64,000 nt of DNA. Source: Oreocharis arfaki. Its lineage: Eukaryota > Chordata > Aves > Passeriformes > Paramythiidae. The stretch spans positions 1 through 64,000 of the forward strand of contig VZRR01011487.1 in assembly GCA_013398015.1 (NCBI GenBank). Reading direction: 5' to 3'. Positions 51,457-62,477 of this stretch are shown here, one piece after another. Position numbers and translations under genes: made by a program. The notes under the pieces were generated by a model. The model was not told the DNA's origin, did no database searches, and saw only the letters and a list, made by a program, of their open reading frames with translations. Position 1 is the first letter of the stretch. Every line of letters starts with the position of its first letter.

Positions 51457-51552
51457 AGTGCAGAATTATATTCACAGTATCCTGCATCCCCCAGCACTGA
51501 AAACACCAGTAATGCTGGGCCAACGAACAATCCTTCACAACGAAGCCTTTGA
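51457..51552 (+). other. candidate terminal exon, unproven
   Basis: A strong splice-acceptor-like sequence (a pyrimidine tract of about 30 bases ending in TTTCTTTTCAG) is followed directly by an open frame of about 31 codons to a TGA at 51550-51552. The frame reads AELYSQYPASPSTE then NTSNAGPTNNPSQRSL. Its composition (S, T, N, P) would suit a disordered protein tail. I do not recognise the protein, see no matching upstream exon and cannot test conservation. A chance match of a pyrimidine tract and AG is quite possible. Confidence 0.15.
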
Positions 51553-54174
51553 TCCAAAAGGTCATTTTTCCAGTCACAAGCTGAAAACCCTCGTACCAGT
51601 AGGACATATTTAGTTTGTGGCCTCAGTCCCATGCAGGAGATATGAATAGAAATTCTCAACGAGCCAGGTCACGCAATAGTGTACACAACCCTTGCTTTGG
51701 CTCCTTACTATTGTAACGGACACAGGAGCCATTCTCCTCCTGCTCCAGGCTACAAGAGTTCAGAGACCTGTGAGGTAGGACAGTGGCACATTTCCATGTT
51801 CATAACACACCCAAGGAAGTTCTGTTCCACTGCCTCTCAGTTTCCCTAAGCCCACGGATACCAGGAAGCATATTTCTCAAACTAGATCACAATATACACC
51901 CACAGGCAGAGAGTGACTAGCCCCCTTTAATAGCCCTCTGTTAGTCCTAGGGATAAATTGTGGTCTTAATAGTTTATGCTTGCCAGGAATGCCTTTGACC
52001 TCCTTGTCCCTCTTATACCTCTTTTCCCGGCCCTTCTGACTCCCCAGACATCCACCAGATAACCTGCAGCATCTCACCTTGCACAGTCAGCACAGCCACA
52101 GACAATCAATGCTAAGAGACGTCACAAACATGAAAAATCAGTAACATTCTAAGGGCAAGAAAACTAAATTAATACTGGTTTTGTCTTCATGTACAGGCAG
52201 ACATGCAACTCCAGGAAGACACAATCTGAGGCAGGTAAAAAGAGGTTTTCACAAACACAGGAATCCTGGGTGACAGGGAAACCTCAGTCTCTACCTGACA
52301 CATCCACTCTACAGACCCTAGGATAAGTCAGATGTGATGAGCACTGTGGGGTACCAGGTCTCAGCCTGCAGCAGGTGAGCATAAATCAGCTTAGATGGGG
52401 AAAAAAATCCCTGGCAGGGTCATTTAACCATCTGGTAATTTTATAGGAGGAAAACACCGAATCCAAGTGTATCCTGGAAAATGACAACCTCTTTCTCTTC
52501 ATTCAGTTTGCCACAGATATAGAAGCATGGCAAGCATACACAGAAGCTTACACACACAGTTTTAGCACAGTGTTCACTCTTACAGAGTGGGACGTGCTCT
52601 CACTGGACTGTCCATGGTTAAATAACCAAAGCTTTACCTTTTGTTGCTATCTTATTAAAAGTAAAGTAAAAAATCTGAATTCACTGTGTATAGGAAGGAG
52701 TGACAGACCTACAAAGCATTTGAGGGCAAAAGAGTTGTCTTTCAGAAGCTGAAAATTATATTGATTTCTATTGACTGGTTTTGTTCATTATGCACTTGGG
52801 AATATTCTCTGCTGATCCCAATGCAGAGCTGTATCCATGAATTTAAGCAGACTCTATTATACTGACAGAAGAATCACATCCTTAACCTTAGAACCCCAGA
52901 GGTACAATTATTAACCTCTGGGACAGCTTTTAAAGAGAAGTTCTGTGGATAGAAAATTGCAGCTTTTGGCCTGTAATGCAGAGCTGAACAGAAAATTATA
53001 TTCTTGTGTGTCAGAATCGGATGGGATGAGCAGAGCCCCCACCTCAGTGAGTAGATCAGCTTCTCCACACAGTTCAGTGAGGGCTTAAAAGAAATTTTTT
53101 TGATGCCCTATTGGATTGCCACAGGCCCACTGATTCAAACCTTTTTAGACATCACAAGACATTTCCATTAGACTAATAAAGTAATTTCAGCATTAATCCA
53201 CATGCTTAAGAGATGGGAGATTTTTAAAGCTGAATGATCATTCTCTATTAGATTTGTGTCTTCTGATTTCTTTCCCATGGAGATTAAACCTTAAAGCTAA
53301 CTTCCCTTTCGGAAATAAAACTTACCCAGGATGTGAGTGAGACTGCAGCACTTCTGCTACAGCTGTGATAGGAAGAGAAGGACAGGAGATGTAAACCCCT
53401 CAGCCCTGGAAAAGCAGCCCACATTATCCCACATTAGAGTTGTCCAGCCTAAGAATCAGTTCAATAAAGAGAAAAATTGCTTTTTTTACATCTTTTTATG
53501 TGAAATGGTCCAAAGAGACACTCCGCTGCCTGCACAAGTGCAGGGGGCAGTGGGATGGATCTCTCCTTGACTGGCAGCATATGCTCAGTGATGGGGGGAC
53601 AAATTCACATAGTGGAAAAGTTTCATTCCTTAATACTTTTGGCTCTTACAGATTTCATAGTTCTGGAGGTTAAGAACTACCTAAGCCTACTTTTGTCAGG
53701 AATATGCTGGGGTTGGAGGGGAAAGAATGGATTAACTTTCTTTCTGAACTGAGGAAGATATTAATGATGAATTAATATCTTAAGTATTAAGATACTCCTT
53801 CTTTAAGGTTTCCCTCAATGTGCTGACTAGGCACTGATGGAAAGGAACTTTCTGGGAGCCAATCCCATGCACAGAACCTGGGCTGCTGGGTGGACAGAGA
53901 TGTGGAGCGTGGGCCAACCCAGCAGCCCCAGGAGGCCAGGGAAATGCTGCATCCCCAGCTGTAACACAGAGCTGCAGCACCACAGCCAGAGCTCCCAAAG
54001 AAACCTGTCCTGTCACCATCGATGTGTTACATTCTGTGAATTATGACCAGCCCAAGGACATGAATGCAGCTACTTTAAAGTAACACGAATTCCCATTTCT
54101 AGGCTGGTATTCTCAGCTCAATCCTTTACCAGCTGTGTACAGTATCCTCCACTGCCTCATATTTCTTCCCCCCT
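51553..54174. other. non-coding stretch, no gene recognised
   Basis: Frames are at most 83 codons. A perfect 11-bp hairpin occurs at 53755-53781, and the short direct repeat CCCACATTA occurs twice at 53419-53437. Nothing else is identifiable. Confidence 0.5.
53755..53781. repeat. perfect 11-bp hairpin overlapping a second inverted repeat
   Basis: Arms AAGATATTAAT and ATTAATATCTT flank GATGA. Immediately after, ATCTTAA/TTAAGAT (about 53777-53793) forms a second small inverted repeat that shares bases with the right arm, so two alternative foldings are possible. The arms are AT-rich. Confidence 0.6.
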
Positions 54175-54189
54175 TTCTTTTTTTTTTTT

Positions 54190-54231
<42 letters not shown>

Positions 54232-54287
54232 TTTTTTTTTTTTTTTTTTTTTTTTTTGTTGTTGTTGTTGTTGTTGTTGTTTTTTCT
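54175..54287 (+). repeat. T homopolymer and (GTT)8 tract
   Basis: The tract holds 39 consecutive T (54192-54230), G, 26 T, then eight GTT units and further T. On the minus strand it would read as A-rich with AAC units, like an expanded poly(A) tail, but I see no retrocopy next to it. Open frames through it encode poly-Phe and are artefacts. The exact length is unreliable in any assembly. Confidence 0.95.
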
Positions 54288-56805
54288 TATTATTCTCAAC
54301 CTTCTTTCCTTCTCTCACCATCTCTAATGCCAGCCTCAGAACTGCACTCAGGGCTGCACCTGTGAAATCAGTTCAGTCTCTCCCATTTCTCTGCTCATGT
54401 GCCTGGCTGCTGCCTCAACCTCTCTCCACATGGGGCATTACTACTAAAATATATTTTTATAAACTATTCCCTATCGTTCTAGTTTATCATCATGAACTGA
54501 GCCATACTGAAACACACAGGGTTAGACCGAGCAGATAAACAGTAGCCAAGAAAAACCAGCACCATCCTCATCACCCTCAAACCACAAAAGGTCTTCTCTA
54601 CTTATCAGAGAGAGAAGGGGATCAGAGTCTTGTTTTAGGTGTTAAGCCATCAGAAAAAATTTCAAATATAAATTAAACATATTTTTAGATAATCAATTAC
54701 TTCTTTAAACACAAACCAGCCCAAAGATGAATACACCAACATACACGCTAAAATTGCACAGTGCAATTTTCTCATTATGCACAAGAAAAATAATTCATAC
54801 AATGATTGGAGACTAATATTGAAGCAAATTATTTATTTAATTATAAATAGCAGTGCTGTAAGTAAAAGGAAATCCCACTCACTAAATAACCTGAGAACAT
54901 AATTACTTCAAACACATCCCATGGGGCCTATTTCATCATCCTTTTATGACCTCAGAGAGGATAATGTAAAGAAAATGGACCATGTGTTTTCCCACAGAAA
55001 TGCAGCCATCCAATTCCTTTCCACTTTCTTTCACCTAATGCTACTGAAAAGCACTCAAATCACTCAAGATAATGAATAATAATAAAAAAAAATTCCAATG
55101 TCATGCTGCCTTATTTCTTCCTGGAACTGATGGATAAAGTTATTTGAATCCTTAAGGATGAATCTGGATGGGGAGGTAGTGAACACGTGAATGCAGTGGG
55201 AGTAGCTTGACAAAAACAACTGTCCCTGTGTAGAGCAGCCAAGGGTTATCAACCAGTGTGGGAAACGGGATAGCAATGAATGTATAAGGTAGGAGCAGAT
55301 GTTTGTACCTGTGCACAGAGAGAAAAACCAGATACCAGGGATCAGCTCAGTGACCAAGCACACAAAGGGCATATGCACAGTGGGCATCAGGAAGAATAAT
55401 CATTTTGAAAGCAGCTGTGAACATCTGGCCAGAGAACCTTTTCTTCATGAAGAAATCTCTATTCTTCCCTGAGATTACCAAATTTGAGTTTGGATGACAT
55501 CTTCCTTTTTGAACGTAATTTCTGTGTGTGCAGATGTCAAAATGGAGAGGGCTATGCACTTGTACATCAGCAGTGGTTTCGGCTTTCCCACTGGAAATCC
55601 TTTTTGTCCAAAGGCTTCCCTAAAGGTCAGATATCAGTGTCACATCCTCAGGGAGCTGGAGTTAAGATTACAGTCTGTGTTATTGCCCAGCACCCCACTT
55701 TGGAATAGCCACTATCTGCTGGGGTGTGGGAGGAAGCCTGGCACAAGCTCCTGCTGGGATACGACATGGAAATCATGTTCTTTGGAGAGCGTGTGAGCTA
55801 AAATAATCCCACCATGATTGACTTCAGAGAAATGCAAGAGACACACCGCATTTACAGAGGCCATACAAAGTGCATAACACACAGACACTCAACACCTCAC
55901 CAACATATCTGCAGCAGTGCAAACAAGTTACCCAAAACCCCCATAGATTTCATCTGCCAGTGAAATTCCAAAGGAAACTTCTGCTTTGAGAATTTGGATG
56001 TGCTCTGTAGCACTGGCTGGTGTTGACAACTACATAAATCTCCGCCTTTGATCCTGAAAGGCTCCTTCAATTTTTTTAGCTGCCCTCAGGCTGGAGAACC
56101 TGTGAAGCACTCACCACCTGGCAAGTAACACCACACCCATGGCTCTTCTTGTTCAGGAGAAGAGACAAGGGAGTTTAGCTGATTTTAAACCTCAAATTCT
56201 ACCAAGCAGCCACTCACACTTGCATTAGCAGGTGGATGTTTCACCTTACAAAGGCAGCAGTGTTGGAGACAGGGGTCCTTCAATCAAACTCATGCCCAGA
56301 ACTGCAAGAGCTCAGCAGTTGTTCACCTTGATGTCATGCAGCAATCTGGCTCCAACTCGTCAACTCAGTTGTTTCCTGTTTATCAGATTAATTAAAGACT
56401 GAAATTTGATTTTAAATTGATGTTTTAATTTTCAATCTATTAGATTAGAAATCTATTAGATTTCCCATATGTTCAGAATATAAAATATTATTCTTCATTC
56501 ATGTTTGAATCAAAGACAAATAAGGAATATACAGGAATCTGTTCTTACCCCTACATTTAAAAGACTGGGAAAACATTAAGAATGTAGGTGAAGCAAAAGT
56601 TCCAGTACAGAAAGAAGATGAGAAAGAAAATAAATTTGCACTCCCTAGTGTAGTAACTAGCCAAGGAGATTTTTAATACAAGGACACACAAGGGGGAGTT
56701 ACAGGCTAAATGTGGTGTTGGAAAGAAACCCTACGAAGTGAACTAGAAGGAAACCGAACACTAGTGCACATTTTTAAAGATACCAAGGTACATTTCCAGT
56801 GTGGG
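54288..56805. other. non-coding stretch, no gene recognised
   Basis: Frames are at most 116 codons and several begin in the adjacent T tract. I recognise no domain, RNA gene or repeat family. Confidence 0.5.
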
Positions 56806-57591
56806 TGTATTGGTTTTGCATGGGCTGATTTTTGGTAGTCGGGAGGCCACAGAGGTGGCTTCTGTGAGAAGCTGCTGGAAGCTTCCACCATGTCCGGCAG
56901 AGCCAATCTCTGATGGCTCTGAAAGATGGACACACTGCTGGCCAAGCCTGGGTGAATTAGAGATGTTGGCAACACCTCTGTGATAACATACATAAGAAGA
57001 AAATAAGAACAAAGTACACACAGTTTTTTTCTAGCCAGAGCAGAGGAGGAGGTGAGAACATGTGAGGGAAACAACATGGAGACACCAAGGTCATGAAGAT
57101 GGAGGAGTAGGAGGTGCTCCAGGTGCCGGAGATTCCTCGGCAGGCTGTGATGAAGACCATGGTGAAGCCCCTGCAGCCCCTGGGGATCCACGGGGGATGC
57201 AGAGATCCACCGGCAGCCCGGGGGGGAGCTGCCCACGCCGGAGCGGGTGGATGCCTGGAGGAGGCTGTGATCCAGTGGGAGACCTGGAGAGAGAGGGCCC
57301 TNTCCTGTCCCCTGCACTGTTGGTGGGAAGGTGGGAGCGGCTTGGGGGAAAAAGGTGTTTTTAAGGGCTTATTTTACTTCTCATTATCCTGCTCTGATTT
57401 TGTTATTAATAAATTCACTTTGTTCCTCTAAGTTGAGCCTGTTTTGCCCTTGGAGTGTTTTCTCCTGTTCCTTATCTCAACTCATGAGCCCTTCGTTAAA
57501 TTTTTTTCTCTCCTCTGCCCAGCTATGGCAGGGGAGGGTGAGTTACTGACTTCTGTGGGTGTCTGGCATTTGGCCAGTGTCAAACACAACA
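56806..57591 (+). mobile_element. ERVL-like endogenous retrovirus solo LTR
   Basis: A single long terminal repeat of about 786 bp. It begins TGTATTGGTTTTGCATGG and ends in CAAACACAACA, so it has the TG...CA termini. Phrases typical of the avian ERVL LTR family are present in order: GTGGCTTCTGTGAGAAGCTG, CTCTGTGATAACATA, AGGAGGTGCTCCAGG, CTCATTATCCTGCTCTGATT, a polyadenylation signal AATAAA at 57408-57413, then TGAGCCTGTTTTGCCC. Flanks GTGGG (56801-56805) and GTGTG (57592-57596) match at four of five bases, as a 5-bp target duplication should. No gag, pol or env lies beside it, so it is a solo LTR left by recombination. One N lies at 57302. The 203-codon minus-strand frame through it is incidental. 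Confidence 0.8.
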
Positions 57592-58303
57592 GTGTGAAAC
57601 CTAAACCTTTAGTCTTGGTAGTCAGAACAAATTAGCTGTTAACAGACATGGCTGTCGTCATCTTGTCATAAAACACCCCAGGTTCAGCAGCCAGTGTGGG
57701 ACAGGGGGACCAAGGTGAAAGTCTTGCAGCTGGAAGCCCAGATGTTAAGGGACCTCTGTGTGAGGTGCTCAGAGTAAAACCAAAGAGAAAAGTTAAACTA
57801 CACTGCACCAAACTGGGCACTTCAGGATGACTTTGCAAATATTGATGGTGAAACCACAGAAAGCACCTCCAACATCCCAAGAGCAGCAGGAGAAAAGACA
57901 GATGTGCAGTTAGGACTTATGTACTGCTTTTAAATGATCAAGGTCCCCTTTCAGCCCTACTGTAGTCTTCCACTCTATTTTCAGATAAGGCATCAGTTCA
58001 CTCTGTTCTTCAGCTCTTCTGCTCTAAAAAGGACTCAACAACAATTTTCTTCTCCCAGCCCTGCCTGTCTCACCCGTATGTCAGAGCAAGCTTGAGCCAC
58101 ACCACCTGCCTGTAGACCAGGAAGTCTTTTTTCTGAGCAACAGACACGTGAAAGAAGGTATTAGCTAAAGAGACACAATGTCAAATATTATGATTGGAAT
58201 TACGTAGACAGCACCTGGCTGTCAGCAATGTCCCCACCGAGGCCAGCTGGAGCTGCTGTCTATTTGTGCCTGGAAAATCTCCATTGGAACACATGGCCTG
58301 AAA
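57592..58303. other. spacer between solo LTR and CR1
   Basis: No gene or repeat is recognised. Frames are at most 82 codons. Confidence 0.5.
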
Positions 58304-58396
58304 AATCATAGAATGGCTTGGGTTGGGATAGACCCTAAAGACCACCTCGTTCCAACTCCCTGCCATGGGCAGGGACACCTCCCACTAGACCAGGTT
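58304..58396 (-). mobile_element. CR1 LINE 3'-end fragment
   Basis: Reverse-oriented CR1 end: AATCATAGAATGGCTTGGG, 'ttgggatagaccctaaag', CTGCCATGGGCAGGGACACC, 'tcccactagaccaggtta'. Cut after about 93 bp, of the CACTAGACCAGG type. Confidence 0.93.
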
Positions 58397-59283
58397 ATGG
58401 TTTATATGTTTAGGTAAATGGATTCCAAGTTCCTGAAGATGTAGGTGAGGAAAATGACATGGAAATCTAACCTTTAATCTTGTCTATCTTAGAGCACAAT
58501 GTTTTCCAAAGTGGCTTCAACTCATCTCCTTCACGTGCATTTACAAAACTGCTCCCTTGTGCATATTAAGCTGGATTTGGGAGTAGTAGAAGCTATTTTC
58601 AGGACAGGATTTAGAGTTTACATTAGAAGATTTCAATTTAGAAAAGAAGTCAAATAAGCAGAAAAGAAGTCAAGGAATAAGTTTTTTTCATAGCAGTAGC
58701 ATGCAGCAATTTTTGTTTCAGTATAAAAAAAGCAAACTATCACAATTCATTGATGCAGAAGTGTATGGGTAAATGTCAGTGCAAATACAATAAAAATCTC
58801 TCCTAATATCATTTGATGTGGAAAAAAATACCGATTTTGCTGGCTTTTAACTTCATACAGGTCTGTGATTTCGTAATGATGTTTGACTCAGGAAATTAAG
58901 AGAGAAGATAGCTGCATTTAGAGAGGGTTAACAGGCTCACCATAGATAATGTAAAAAGATGCTGCCAAAACCATAATAGATGCAGATCATTTAAAATTTG
59001 ATAGGATCACTTGAGACCAAAGACAATACACATGAAAGACAGTTCAATGTTTGCCCAGTAAACAGAATAATGATAAATTGGCCATGTCAACACAACCCAG
59101 GTGCAAATGTGGTTTAAGGGATGTGATGACAGCTCTCTGTCCAGAGAAGCAATTGTTTTCTTTAGAGATTTGGCTATGTTACAGGCAGTTTTAGAAACGC
59201 ACAGAGCAGGTAAAGCCAAACGCTGCAGAAAGGGGAATGATGCAGCTGTGAGTGGGGGGTTCAGGACAAGCTCTAATTTAGTT
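58397..59283. other. spacer between two CR1 fragments
   Basis: No gene or repeat is recognised apart from a short duplicated phrase, GAAAAGAAGTCAA, at about 58638-58673. Confidence 0.5.
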
Positions 59284-59501
59284 TAGATATTAGGAAGAAA
59301 TTCTTGACTTAAAGGTTTGTGAGGCCCCAGCACAGGCTGTCCAGAGAAATTGTGGCTGCCCCATCTCTGGAAGTGTTCAAGGGTTGGATGGGGCTTGGAG
59401 AAACCTGGGATAGTGGAAGATGCCCCTGCCCATGGCAGGGGGTGGGAACAAGATGAGCTCTAAAGTTCCCCCAAGCCCAAACTGTGCTGTGGTTCTGTGA
59501 T
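59284..59501 (+). mobile_element. CR1 LINE 3' fragment
   Basis: Plus-strand CR1 from TAGATATTAGGAAGAAATTC through 'gtgaggccccagcacaggctgtccagag', 'tggctgccccatctctggaagtgttcaag', GGGATAGTGGAAGATGCCCC, CCCATGGCAGGGGGTGGGAA to the end near 'tgtggttctgtga'. About 218 bp, 5'-truncated and of the CACTATCCCAGG type (read in reverse). Confidence 0.95.
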
Positions 59502-59836
59502 GAGGTCACAGAGGTGTCCTGGCTGGTAATGCACTGTAGAGTCTTCCAGGTGCTCTCAGGGAAACCACGCTTACAATATAAAGGTGCTTCTGCCTTTCAA
59601 GAATTGGCTTCTTTTCAAAATTACAGATCCTATCAAATCACACAGAAAATGAGAAGAATGCAATAATCATCAAAACCTTTAGGATACATCACTGAATAAT
59701 AAACCACAGCAAAGCACTGGGTTCCCAGTGAGCTGAAGTGCCACCCCACTCTTTATCTCTGCCCCTGTGTAAAACACACAACAAAAATGTTATTTGGTGA
59801 ATTTTTGTCTTTACTCACATTTTAGGCAAGGCATTT
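59502..59836. other. spacer between CR1 and solo LTR
   Basis: No gene or repeat recognised in these 335 bases. Confidence 0.5.
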
Positions 59837-60162
59837 TGTTGCGGTGTCCTCTTTTCCCCTGTATTTGGGTCAGTTCTGTTGTACTTAGTTTACCCCAGTT
59901 GTCAATCATTTTGTCGTTTCCCCTCCCCTTGCAGAGTTATGTACACCCTGCCCCTGTTGTCAATCCTATGTGAGCATCATCCCTTTCCCCCTCCCTTTTC
60001 CTGAAAGTTCTTCTCCCCTCGGTGCCCCATTGGTCCCTTTGGATTTTGCCTCTCCCCTTACTTTCCCTCATTAGCCTGATGCAGGTAACCCTGCCTATGT
60101 TCCCTCCCTTCCTTTTCTTCCATTGGCCCTGAGGTTGTTCCTACCCCTTGCTCCACCCTCCC

Positions 60163-60168
60163 TATAAA
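60163..60168 (+). promoter_or_regulatory. TATA box of the second LTR
   Basis: TATAAA within CCCTATAAAACC, upstream of a 22-base palindrome and about 80 bases before the AATAAA signal, the standard order in a retroviral U3-R junction. Confidence 0.6.
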
Positions 60169-60180
60169 ACCTTGTGCCAA

Positions 60181-60202
60181 GTTCTAGTTCTTGAACTAGA
60201 AC
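60181..60202 (+). repeat. perfect palindrome at the predicted LTR start site
   Basis: Arms GTTCTAGTTC and GAACTAGAAC are perfect complements separated by TT. The structure begins 13 bases after the TATA box, so a transcript starting about 30 bases downstream of TATA would begin within or just after it. A third partial copy (CCTAGTTCTGG) follows. Confidence 0.75.
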
Positions 60203-60412
60203 CAGACCTAGTTCTGGGTCTTTGGTCCCTGGTGCCTTTGGGGACAATAAAGTGCCTTGGATATCATACCAGAGTCCCCTCCTTGCCTCTTGTCTCTACC
60301 TGTGCAGGCAGACCATCAGCCCATGAGCTTTGCCTCACCTATTGGGATTTACACCACCAAGGTCCCAGGACGGCCACAGACCCGGCGCTGTGAGCCACCG
60401 GCTGCTCCGACA

Positions 60413-62477
60413 GCATCAGCACTTTGCTTACTTCTCAATGACCATTCAGTTAAAAGGAAGATCAGCCCAGTCCCCAGGCACATTCCAGTAATCCAGGTCT
60501 GTTGTGCCGAACCTGCAGAGTGTTTTGATAACACCACCCTTCTCTCTGGAGACTGGGAAACTCTCTTGGTATTAGCTTTTTTTTTTTTTTCCCTTTTATA
60601 CCTTCTCACTTGTGCAAGTCTCCTCACCTCACAGATAGGCATGTCATAATAGAGTTTGTCTCCCCTCAGATTACTCCAGCAATTAATTTTACACCTAAGC
60701 AGCTTGGCTAAGATCATCTTGTTCCCAGTCTTGCTGAGACTCATCTCCAGGTTTGTGTCCTTCACTGAGCCACGTGTAGATGTGTGTCACAGCCATCACA
60801 AACGTGACTGAAGGTAGGAGGCCAGAGCTCAACAGGCAGCAGTGAATGTTCATGCCTGGTCTTGGCAGATCACACTGGGGCAAAGCTTGTTATACCCTCC
60901 ATACAACATTTTTATTCCCTTTATAAATAAATAAAAAAGTGCCTTCCATGAGCCTGGCTTAGTGCAACTTCTCTCTTCAAAACCACTCAAACCAAAATGA
61001 GCTCCTCGAGGAAGATCCTCTGGGTTAACTAAAAGATAACATAGAAATGGGTAAATTAACAGCATTACAACCCTAAAGGGACAGTTTCTTTCAGAATTAA
61101 GTCAGTCTATTTTAGTAAGCTTAACTCACTTGCAAGGAAGATATTTTTGAAGGGAGCAATGAGTGATATAAAATATAAGTTTCCATCAAAGAGCAAATAT
61201 AACTGTTCTGTATAAGGAGAAAAGAAAGAAGCAATATGAGCAGTTTTAATGGCATTGACATTGAACCAAACCTGAGCTTGGCAAACCTTGGAAAAATACA
61301 ACTCCATAATAATAAATATTTGAATTGTATTATCCATTGGGAATCAGCCTTTCTTGTACTGTGGTGTCTCAGATGTTTTGTCACTTCTATACGATTGTTG
61401 CTCTACACAAACAGTTCCAAGTCAGAATTTACTCCTGATTTTTCTCTCTGCCCCTTGTACAGCTGAGACTTTCCTTCCAGGTGGCAGGTCTGGGAAGAAG
61501 GAAACCATTCTCACCACTTTCCAGGCATTCAAATAGCTGAAATCCTCATTTATTACTCTACTCTGAAGTGTGTATTCTAACGAGAGGAAAATATGAATTC
61601 ACCATAGAAAATCATCTTGTGCTCTCCCAGCAGCTTTTCTCAGGATGAAATTCTGGCCACATAGAAGTAATGACAAAGCTGCCTTTAAGTTCAGCACAGC
61701 CAAAATTCCAGCCTTTGTAGCTAAATCTGAAGCTTTAAAACACAGAATGGCCTGGGCCTATGAAAATTGTATTATTGTTATTTATGTTTAATGCTTATAA
61801 CTTTAGTCATTTCTTCAATATATGCTCATTCAAAACCTGAAATTTCTAAATAATGGCCTACTTACCTTCTGTGTTTATTTATGTAAACATGTATCATTTT
61901 CCTATTCAAAGATAGAACTTACTCTTCCAGAAACGCTTTCTCCTCTATCTTTTTTTTTGTGAAAATAACTATCCAGTAAAGAGAAAAGAGAAAAAAATTA
62001 TTCTGAAAATAACTTCCATCCTTCAACAGAAAATGTAAATCAATTTGATGCTTCACCTGGAGTGAAGTCAGAAACCTCAAATCATGACATCTGGCAAAGC
62101 ACCTCTAACACTGCTGGGAGCACCCATTCTCACATGACAAATCTGCATAAGAGGCTTTGAAGGAAAGCAAACACATCTAAATCAGGGGAATCACAGCTCC
62201 TGACCTCAAAGAAGGTGCACAGTCTCATTAACTCAATAACCCCTACAGATATCCTCTGCTCTCAGGGAAAACCTGGGCCTCCTGGAGACATCCATGGGCT
62301 CCTGGGTTAATTTCTCATTCAAGTCCAAAGGCAGAGCAAGCTCCAAGCAAGAGAAGAAGCTCAGTCTGTGAAACAGAGAGTTTGGAGTGGCCAGGCTCTT
62401 AAAAGGGTCAGGGTCTTAGCATGGCAGACAGGAAACCTGGCTTTTTTGGAGTGGACAATCAGATATATAGAACCAGA
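60413..62477. other. non-coding stretch, no gene recognised
   Basis: Frames are at most 138 codons, the longest (60349-60765, minus) starting outside and running into the LTR. A 14-base T run lies at about 60579. No domain, RNA gene or further repeat family recognised. Confidence 0.45.

Larger units (their letters stand above)
59837..60412 (+). mobile_element. second solo LTR, probable ERVK- or ERV1-type
   Basis: A promoter-bearing LTR of about 576 bp. It begins TGTTGCGGTGTCC and ends CTGCTCCGACA, giving short TGT...ACA termini. The U3-like part is C/T-rich. A TATAAA box lies at 60163-60168, and a polyadenylation signal AATAAA at 60246-60251 sits in GGGGACAATAAAGTGCC, so the R region would be short. 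Flanks GCATTT (59831-59836) and GCATCA (60413-60418) agree at four of six bases, a degraded 6-bp target duplication. If the true duplication is just GCAT, the 5' boundary shifts by two bases. No internal retroviral genes adjoin it. The family is not certain. A perfect palindrome lies just downstream of the TATA box. Confidence 0.7.

Noticed and set aside
54135..54538. poly-Phe open frames
   Set aside because: Produced by the T homopolymer.
56706..57317. 203-codon minus-strand open frame
   Set aside because: It runs antisense through the ERVL-like LTR, includes an N, and its sequence is explained by the LTR.
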